This document shows, in pieces, positions 14,423 to 19,879 of a stretch of 19,879 nucleotides of DNA. The stretch's first letter is position 1; each line of letters opens with the position of its first letter. The position numbers and the translations under genes are program-made. The DNA lies in contig DATLQX010000168.1 in NCBI GenBank assembly GCA_035534995.1, forward strand, positions 1 through 19,879, given 5' to 3'. The notes under the pieces were generated by a model. It was given only the letters and a program-made list of their open reading frames with translations. It was not told the DNA's origin and ran no database searches. The DNA comes from JANWHV01 sp035534995. GTDB lineage: Bacteria > Chloroflexota > UBA5177 > JANWHV01.

Positions 14423-15054
14423 ACGATCTCCTGCTGGCGACCAGTAACCCCGCCAAGTTGATTCGCCTGCGCCTCCTGCTGGAGGGACTGCCCTATCGTT
14501 TGCTGGCGCCAACTGATCTGGGGCTGGATGGAGAGCCGGCTGTCGAGGAAACAGGAGCCCAGTTCGCCGCGATCGCATCGCTGAAGGCAGAGGCGTGGTC
14601 GCGGGCCGCTGGAGGTCTCGCGGCGATAGCCTCGGACGGAGGGATGGCCATTCCCGCGCTCGGCGCCCGCTGGGATGCTCTCCGCACCCGCCGCCAGGCC
14701 GGACCCGCCGCCACCGACGAGGGCCGGATCTCCCATCTTCTAGCGCTCATGACGGGCCTGACAGGCGAGGATCGGCGTGCCGTGTGGTACGAGGCGGTCG
14801 CCCTGGTGGCCGGTGCCACCGTGCGGAGTTGGACCGAACAGGGCGACGGCGGGCTGATCGTGGAGCGGGCCCCCGAGATCCGTCGCGCTGGTGGCTTCTG
14901 GACCGAGGAGGTGCGCTGGTATCCAGTCCTTGGCAAGCTGCTGCGTGATTGCTCCGAGGAAGAGCGCGAGAAGGTCAACGATGTGTGGCCGCGCCTTGCC
15001 ACGCGGGTGCGAGCCACCCTAATGTGCTATCCTCTGGAGGATGCGCGGCCTTGA
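14419..15054 (+). CDS. Diverged RdgB/HAM1-like nucleoside-triphosphate pyrophosphatase homologue
   Basis: A 211-residue protein of the RdgB/HAM1 (ITPase) superfamily, whose classical members hydrolyse ITP, dITP and XTP to monophosphates. Family features: LLLATSNPAKLxxLR (4-18), LLAPTDLGL (28-36), EETGAQFAAIASLKAEA (43-59), IASDGGMAIPALG (70-82) and GKLLRDCSEEEREKVND (172-188), matching the usual GKT-xELs-EEK segment. Key positions differ from E. coli RdgB. The ENA Asn is Ile 52, the first Asp of DDSG is Ser 72 (catalytic Asp 73 is kept), the GFGYDPIF substrate loop reads GGFWTEEVRW, and the terminal SHRG is lost. Activity or specificity is therefore in doubt. The ATG at 14419 forms an ATGA overlap with the preceding ORF; an in-frame start at 14176 would overlap that ORF completely and is rejected. 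Confidence 0.8.
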   Translation: MNDLLLATSNPAKLIRLRLLLEGLPYRLLAPTDLGLDGEPAVEETGAQFAAIASLKAEAWSRAAGGLAAIASDGGMAIPALGARWDALRTRRQAGPAATDEGRISHLLALMTGLTGEDRRAVWYEAVALVAGATVRSWTEQGDGGLIVERAPEIRRAGGFWTEEVRWYPVLGKLLRDCSEEEREKVNDVWPRLATRVRATLMCYPLEDARP

Positions 15055-15117
15055 ACATCTTCGTGGCGCGGCCGCCCGCCGGGTGTTGGCGTCCTGGAAG
15101 AAAGAAGAGGGGTGCCC

Positions 15118-17817
15118 ATGCTATCGCGCGCCGCCATTCGTGCCTTGCTGGTCCTTGGCTGGCTCATCATCCTGGCGGCCCCGTTCCCTGGCCCGCTTTT
15201 CGCCCGCCTCGGGCCGGCGCGAGCAGCGGATATCCTGAGCATCGTACCCCCCAATGGACCACCCTACACCGAAGTGTCGGTAAGCGTGGACGCGGGAACC
15301 TTTATCGCCGGAAGCACGGTGTCGGCTACATTCCAGGACGCAGCGGGGAACCCGGCCCAACCACTGGCCACGGGAACGGCGGCAGCTGATGGGAGCGCTC
15401 GTCTCTCGGGCGTGATCCCCTTCCGCGTCACGGTCGGCTATGCGGGTATCACGGTCACCGGGACGGCGGGGAGCGGCCTGTTCTCGCTGCATAGCTCCTT
15501 CCTGGTGCAACCGGCGGTCTATCTCAGCCCAAGTCACGGACCGGCTAACACCTCGCTACCGATCACGGTCTCCGGGGCAGGCTTCGCCCCCAACGCGCGG
15601 GTGGCCTTTAGCGATAATGGAGTTCCGATCATGGGTTCCGGCACCGTAAGTGGATCGGATGGCTCTTTTGCCGCCGTTTCGCTCACGATCATGACCGCGA
15701 ACATGGGGAATATCATGATGATTGGGGCCAGTGACTCGACCGGGGCTCAGGGTCAGACCTCCTTTTCCATCGATTCATCCTTGGCTACCGCGACTCCGTT
15801 GGTGCCAGGCACTACGGCGGGGCTGGCGATCAGCCCAGCTTCCGGGCCGCCTGGGAGTGCCGGGATCACGATCAGTTCAGGGGCGGGCGCGTTTTCCGGC
15901 GCTTCGGGGGTCGCCCTTGTCTTTACCGATCAGCAAGGAAACACCACCACCCTGCAGTCTGTCGTACCGGTGAGCACGAGCGGTGCGATCAGCGCCACGG
16001 TCAGTCTGCCCGCTCAGGCGGTAGGCGGGGCGGCGTTGATTACCGCGCAGGGATCGGGTTTCGCGCCTCTGAGTGGACAGTTCCAGATTACCCCTACCAT
16101 TGCTCTTTCCCCGACCGTCGTACCACCAGGCGGCGTCCTTTCGGTAACCGGCGATGGCTTTACCGCGAACCGCACGATCAGCTTTACTATTGGCGGCATC
16201 TCGGCTACCACCACCGCCCCGATCACCGTGAGCACTGCTGGTCATTTCGCCGTAAGTTTTACGCTCCCTCCCACGGTACCGCTCGGTGCTACCATCCTCT
16301 CGGCCGGCGACGGCTCGGCGGCGGGCCCGGTACCGGCCTCCTTCACGGTCGGCACCCCAGTGCCCGCCGCCGCTCCGACCGCGACCGCGACCGCCGGCCC
16401 TACCGCGCCCCAAGGATCGGGCGGCGTCACCAGCGCCTATTTCGCCGAAGGGTACACTGGGCTGGCCAGCACCAACGCCACCGCGAGCTTTACCGAGACC
16501 CTAAACCTGCTCAACCCTTCAAGCACGACGGTTCCGATCACGATCACCTACTTCAATCAGGACGGCAGCCCACCGATCACCATCGCTCGCACGATCCCGC
16601 CCACCACGGCCTTCAGCGAATCGGTCAACGCCGACGTGGGACCGGACAAAATAGTAGGGGCGGAGGTGACGGCGGCCCAGCCGATGTTCGTTACCCGCAC
16701 GATCTTGCGAAGAGCGGCTACCGGCGCGCGCCTGGATGGCAGCACGGCCCTGCCGGAAACCAGCCCGGAGACAAACTGGGCCTTCCCGGAGGGGTATACA
16801 GGGATCAGCTTCCAGGAATATCTGATCCTGCTTAACCCGTCCACCGCCCCGGCCATGGTGACCGTCACCCTGGCTCCGCAAGCGGCGAGCGCGGTGGGGG
16901 CGCGTGTCCTTACCATCATGGTGCCGGCTCAGAGCCGAAGAACCGCCAACATTCGGGCCTTAAACCTGAGTAACCCGGTGAAGTCGGTGGGCATGGTGGT
17001 CAGCAGCACGGTACCCATCGTGGCCGAGCGGGTTGAGTATTTCGGTGATGGCGCGGGCTCCGGCAAGTTTGGTTCCATCGTCAGTCCTGGGATCCCGGCC
17101 CCCGCCACGCAAGTACGCTTTCCCGTCCTCAGTTCCGGCGGCACGGCCGGCCAGAGCCAGGGTCCGAGCGAGGCAGTGGGAGATCAGGCGTACATCACCA
17201 TTCTCAACCCCGCGACCGCCGGTAGCCCCGTCCAGGTGGCGGCGGCTTTTACCAATGCAAGCGGAGCCGCCATAGGTTCACCAGTGACCGTGGACGTTCC
17301 TCCCGGCACTCGCCAAACCATCGCGGTGAATGCCGTGCTGGGTTCAACCCCTTTCGGCCCCGTGAGCGCGGTGCTCAATGCCAGTGGACCAATCGACGCG
17401 GAAGCGGCCCAATACGCGGGCGGGTCGCCCAACGCCAGTCTTCACCCCGGGATAGGGTTCGCCGGGTCGGCCACGAGCACCACCGGCGCCGCTCTCACGG
17501 ATCTCGCCACGATCCTCAATGACGGGACACCGGTACAGCGCACCCTGTTCTTGTTTAATCCCACCGCCCTGAGCGAGCAAATAGCGGCCAGGTATGTAGG
17601 TCCCGGCGGCACGGTGGCTGACTCAACCTACACCGTGACGGCTGGAGGTATCCTCACCATAAGCGTGAACCAGGATACGCAATCCATTGGCACTGCCAAT
17701 GTGTTAGGGGTAGAGTTACGGGTGGTCACTCCTGCTTCGGGCGGCTTTTTGGCGGCCTCGGCGGGAGTGACCATTGATGGCCTGTCAGTAACCGAGAACG
17801 CGGGGTTCGGGTACTGA
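15118..17817 (+). CDS. Large secreted surface protein with Ig-like repeats and EGYTG modules
   Basis: An 899-residue exported protein. The signal peptide has the hydrophobic core ALLVLGWLIILAAP and likely ends at ARA (about residue 38). Residues 40-415 contain about four IPT/TIG-like beta-sandwich repeats with recurring LSPSHGPA, ISPASGPPG and LSPTVVPPGG starts. A Pro/Thr/Ala linker leads to a C-terminal region in which YFAEGYTG (441-448) and FPEGYTG (556-562) open successive beta modules with E-x-L-x-LLNPS motifs. It ends without an LPXTG sorting signal or transmembrane anchor. Role inferred: cell-surface or matrix protein, possibly adhesive. I choose the ATG at 15118, seven bases after GAGG; the GTG at 15112 is too close. 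The next gene is a paralogue. Confidence 0.88.
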   Translation: MLSRAAIRALLVLGWLIILAAPFPGPLFARLGPARAADILSIVPPNGPPYTEVSVSVDAGTFIAGSTVSATFQDAAGNPAQPLATGTAAADGSARLSGVIPFRVTVGYAGITVTGTAGSGLFSLHSSFLVQPAVYLSPSHGPANTSLPITVSGAGFAPNARVAFSDNGVPIMGSGTVSGSDGSFAAVSLTIMTANMGNIMMIGASDSTGAQGQTSFSIDSSLATATPLVPGTTAGLAISPASGPPGSAGITISSGAGAFSGASGVALVFTDQQGNTTTLQSVVPVSTSGAISATVSLPAQAVGGAALITAQGSGFAPLSGQFQITPTIALSPTVVPPGGVLSVTGDGFTANRTISFTIGGISATTTAPITVSTAGHFAVSFTLPPTVPLGATILSAGDGSAAGPVPASFTVGTPVPAAAPTATATAGPTAPQGSGGVTSAYFAEGYTGLASTNATASFTETLNLLNPSSTTVPITITYFNQDGSPPITIARTIPPTTAFSESVNADVGPDKIVGAEVTAAQPMFVTRTILRRAATGARLDGSTALPETSPETNWAFPEGYTGISFQEYLILLNPSTAPAMVTVTLAPQAASAVGARVLTIMVPAQSRRTANIRALNLSNPVKSVGMVVSSTVPIVAERVEYFGDGAGSGKFGSIVSPGIPAPATQVRFPVLSSGGTAGQSQGPSEAVGDQAYITILNPATAGSPVQVAAAFTNASGAAIGSPVTVDVPPGTRQTIAVNAVLGSTPFGPVSAVLNASGPIDAEAAQYAGGSPNASLHPGIGFAGSATSTTGAALTDLATILNDGTPVQRTLFLFNPTALSEQIAARYVGPGGTVADSTYTVTAGGILTISVNQDTQSIGTANVLGVELRVVTPASGGFLAASAGVTIDGLSVTENAGFGY

Positions 17818-17848
17818 AGGGCGATCTTTGGCTACACTAGTGGTTGGG

Positions 17849-17889
17849 AAGCGGTCCGGCGCCGCGTGGAGCCGGGCCGCTTGTTGTGT
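17849..17889 (+). terminator. Rho-independent-type terminator after the first surface protein gene
   Basis: AAGCGGTCCGGC (17849-17860) pairs with GCCGGGCCGCTT (17871-17882) in a 12-bp stem with one G-U pair and a 10-base loop, 31 bp after the stop codon. It is followed by a T-rich tail, TTGTTGTGT. The position and shape suit termination of the 15118-17817 transcript. Confidence 0.6.
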
Positions 17890-17912
17890 ATCCATGATCC
17901 AGAGTGCTGGGC

Positions 17913-17935
17913 CGAATCGCGGGCACCGCGATTCG
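17913..17935. repeat. Perfect hairpin upstream of the second surface protein gene
   Basis: CGAATCGCGG and CCGCGATTCG form a perfect 10-bp stem with a 3-base loop (GCA), 37 bp before the ATG at 17973. No T-run follows, so it is not a simple terminator. It may be an operator, an mRNA leader structure or a second stabilising hairpin for the upstream transcript. Confidence 0.45.
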
Positions 17936-17972
17936 CCTTGAGCGGTTATCAACCAAAGGAGTATGTCTCTTC

Positions 17973-19879
17973 ATGGTACGGGTTAGATCCTTTTCTCGGG
18001 TTCGGGCTCTCATCGGAGCGGCCGTGCCGGCAGCCTTTCTGCTGGCGGCAGCGATCCCCATCACTATGGCCGCGGCGCCGCCGGCAGCGGGGCGCCAATC
18101 CATCGTGGGGACGCTCGGCGTCAGCCCCACGAGCGGGCCGGTAGGCAGTCAGGTAACGCTTACGGAACCCCCTGGGAGCTTCCCGGCCGGCGCGCAGGCG
18201 GTGGTAAACTTCCAGGACTCCTCTCAGACCTACGCAGGCGTGCTCGTGGGTCGCACGACGATCAATGCCGATGGGTCGCTGACCTTTCCTCTCCGGCTCC
18301 CGGACGAAGCGGCCGCCGGCCAGGCCCTGCTGTTCCTCACCGTGAACGGCATCTCCAGCTCTACCGCCTTCACGATTCAGCCCTCCATACGTCTGAGTGC
18401 CACGACCGTCCCGGGTGGTGGCGCCGTGGTGGTGATGGGATCCGGCTTCTCCTCGGTCGGAGCCGCGACCTTCCAGGTGAATGGTCAGGATGCCCAGGTA
18501 CTCACCAATGACGCGGTGGTGATCGATTCCTTCGGTAGTTTTAGCGGCTTTGTCGCTATCCCCGGTAATCTTCGCCCTGGACCGGCCAACCTTTCGGCGA
18601 CCGACGGCACCTATACCGCGACCGCGCAAATTACCATCGGCGGCGCCCTCGGCTCAGGCAGCACGGCGCCCATTCTTGGTGCCCCCGCATCCGCAAGTCC
18701 CACCGCCACGGCGGCGATCACCGGCACGGCCTCCCCCACCGCGACCGCCGTGATCAGTGGTACCACGCCCGTTACCCCTCCGGCTCCCACCGGGAACACC
18801 ACCGCCTATTTCGCCGAGGGGTATACCGGCGATGCCGCCACGAACGGCAAGGCTACCTATACCGAGTGGTTGGACTTCCTCAATCCCAGCCCACTCGACG
18901 CAACCGTCGCGATCACCTATGTCGTGCAGGGGGCAGTGGCGCCCGTGCCCATTCTCCGAACCGTTCCCGGCAATAGCGTGCTGCGGGAATCGGTAAATGA
19001 CGATGTTGGGCCCGAGAAACAAGTTTCCGCGATCATTACCTCGCCACAAAAGATCTTCGTCAGCCGCACGATTTCTCGCGTCTCAGCGACCGGGAAACGC
19101 CTGGATAGCAGCGCCACCCAGCCAGCCGCCTCTCCGAGCCGTTCCTGGCTCTTTCCCGAAGGCTATACCGGGGCTAGCTTCCAGGAATACGCAACCCTGC
19201 TCAATCCCGGCTCCGCACCCGCCAGGGTGACGATCACGCTGGCCCCCCAGGGACTCACGGCCAAACAGCCGCCCGCGGAATCGATCACGGTACCGGGACT
19301 GAGTCGTGTCACCGCCAACATACGGGCTCTCAACGCGGGAAATACGGCCCAATCAGTTGGCCTCGTGGTTCATAGCAACCAGCCCATCGTGGCCGAACGG
19401 GTTCTCTATTTTGGCAGCGGCAGCGGTTCTGGCAAGTTTGGCACCACGGTCAGTGGCGGCGTGGCGGCGCCGGCCAAGATTCTGGCAATGGTCGCGGTTG
19501 GGGGAGCAGCCCAGAGTTTCATTACCTTGCTCAATCCCCCGGCCTCCGGCGTTCCGATTACCGTGACCGCGCGCCTGGCCGATGCCGCCGGCAAGCAGGT
19601 AGGTACCCTCCTCTCCGTCGCGATTTCAGCGGGGAAGCGCCTCACTATCTCCACCAGTCAGATGTTTGGCGCTGCCGGCCCGGCAAGCCTGCTGATCGGG
19701 GCTTCCGGACCAATTGCCGCTGAGTCCGCCCAATATTTCGGTGGCTCGCCGAACGTCGGCAGCCATCCGGGAGTCGATTATCCGGCCCAGGGCGCGGCGG
19801 CCCATACGGTGTTCGTCCCCGATCTCTCCACGGCGCTCGCCGACACCACGCCGGTCACCCGCACCGTGTATCTCTACAA
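17973..19879 (+). CDS. Second secreted surface protein, paralogue of the preceding one (3' end cut by window edge)
   Basis: At least 635 residues, open to the window edge. The signal peptide is VRALIGAAVPAAFLLAAAIP with cleavage near AAA (about residue 35). Residues 42-240 hold two IPT/TIG-like repeats (VSPTSGPVGSQVTL, LSATTVPGGGAVVVMGSGF). A Ser/Pro/Thr/Ala linker (about 240-277) precedes YFAEGYTG (279-286) and FPEGYTG (394-400). From there it is collinear with the preceding protein, including SGKFG, SGPIAAESAQYFGGSPN and HPGVDY. It has about two fewer Ig-like repeats than its neighbour. The ATG at 17973 has AAAGGAG 11 bases upstream; the ATG at 17963 hits a stop after seven codons. A tandem duplication is the simplest origin. 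Confidence 0.87.
   Translation, partial: MVRVRSFSRVRALIGAAVPAAFLLAAAIPITMAAAPPAAGRQSIVGTLGVSPTSGPVGSQVTLTEPPGSFPAGAQAVVNFQDSSQTYAGVLVGRTTINADGSLTFPLRLPDEAAAGQALLFLTVNGISSSTAFTIQPSIRLSATTVPGGGAVVVMGSGFSSVGAATFQVNGQDAQVLTNDAVVIDSFGSFSGFVAIPGNLRPGPANLSATDGTYTATAQITIGGALGSGSTAPILGAPASASPTATAAITGTASPTATAVISGTTPVTPPAPTGNTTAYFAEGYTGDAATNGKATYTEWLDFLNPSPLDATVAITYVVQGAVAPVPILRTVPGNSVLRESVNDDVGPEKQVSAIITSPQKIFVSRTISRVSATGKRLDSSATQPAASPSRSWLFPEGYTGASFQEYATLLNPGSAPARVTITLAPQGLTAKQPPAESITVPGLSRVTANIRALNAGNTAQSVGLVVHSNQPIVAERVLYFGSGSGSGKFGTTVSGGVAAPAKILAMVAVGGAAQSFITLLNPPASGVPITVTARLADAAGKQVGTLLSVAISAGKRLTISTSQMFGAAGPASLLIGASGPIAAESAQYFGGSPNVGSHPGVDYPAQGAAAHTVFVPDLSTALADTTPVTRTVYLY

Noticed and set aside
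15877..16413. A 178-codon minus-strand frame inside the first surface protein gene
   Set aside because: Its product is low-complexity Gly/Arg-rich and is the mirror of a Thr/Pro/Ala-rich repetitive coding strand.
17889..17972. Possible riboswitch in the leader of the second surface gene
   Set aside because: Apart from the simple hairpin, I could not match the conserved core of any riboswitch class I know, such as c-di-GMP.

Overview
This is a GC-rich bacterial chromosome segment with dense coding on both strands. I saw no tRNA, rRNA, CRISPR array, transposase or phage gene. Several traits fit the Chloroflexota: two serine/threonine kinases with an FRD (not HRD) catalytic loop and GYAPPEQY activation segments, large secreted proteins built on YFAEGYTG/FPEGYTG modules, and multi-SH3 secreted peptidases. 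The placement is inference from protein style, not from a marker gene.

Layout. At 1-1111 (-) lies a RecF/SMC-like AAA ATPase cut by the window edge. Next come a CsaA-type tRNA-binding-domain protein (1179-1529, -), glutamate 5-kinase ProB (1621-2775, -) and a zinc-ribbon membrane Ser/Thr kinase (2779-4377, -). The kinase and proB are separated by 3 nt and look translationally coupled. A TPR protein (4700-6295, +) diverges from kinase 1 and converges on a second, paralogous kinase (6296-7747, -); the two stop codons touch in a TGATCA palindrome. The intergenic region at 7748-8084 carries a perfect 16-bp palindrome. It is followed by an exported polysaccharide deacetylase (8085-9167, +), a 3-hydroxybutyryl-CoA dehydrogenase (9189-10040, +) and a small zinc-ribbon protein (10113-10313, -).

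After a good divergent promoter comes a secreted M23 peptidase with four SH3 repeats (10451-12160, +). A dGTPase-like HD hydrolase follows (12251-13420, +), preceded by a 20-bp palindrome beside an extended -10 box. A strong sigma70-type promoter leads into a compact cluster: an unknown protein sharing a domain with the TPR protein (13510-14100), an Arg/Trp-rich unknown protein (14078-14422), and a strongly diverged RdgB/HAM1-like protein (14419-15054). The window ends with two tandem paralogous secreted surface proteins (15118-17817, and 17973 to the edge) separated by a terminator.

Themes. The most system-like part is the kinase-TPR-kinase block. The two kinases share the same catalytic variant, a C-terminal VPWL/AWLEP domain and C-terminal membrane helices, and the TPR protein sits between them. 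Its N-terminal domain recurs as a stand-alone protein 7 kb away. The second theme is the cell envelope: deacetylase, M23 peptidase and two adhesin-like proteins. The rest is housekeeping (proline synthesis, nucleotide sanitation, acyl-CoA metabolism).
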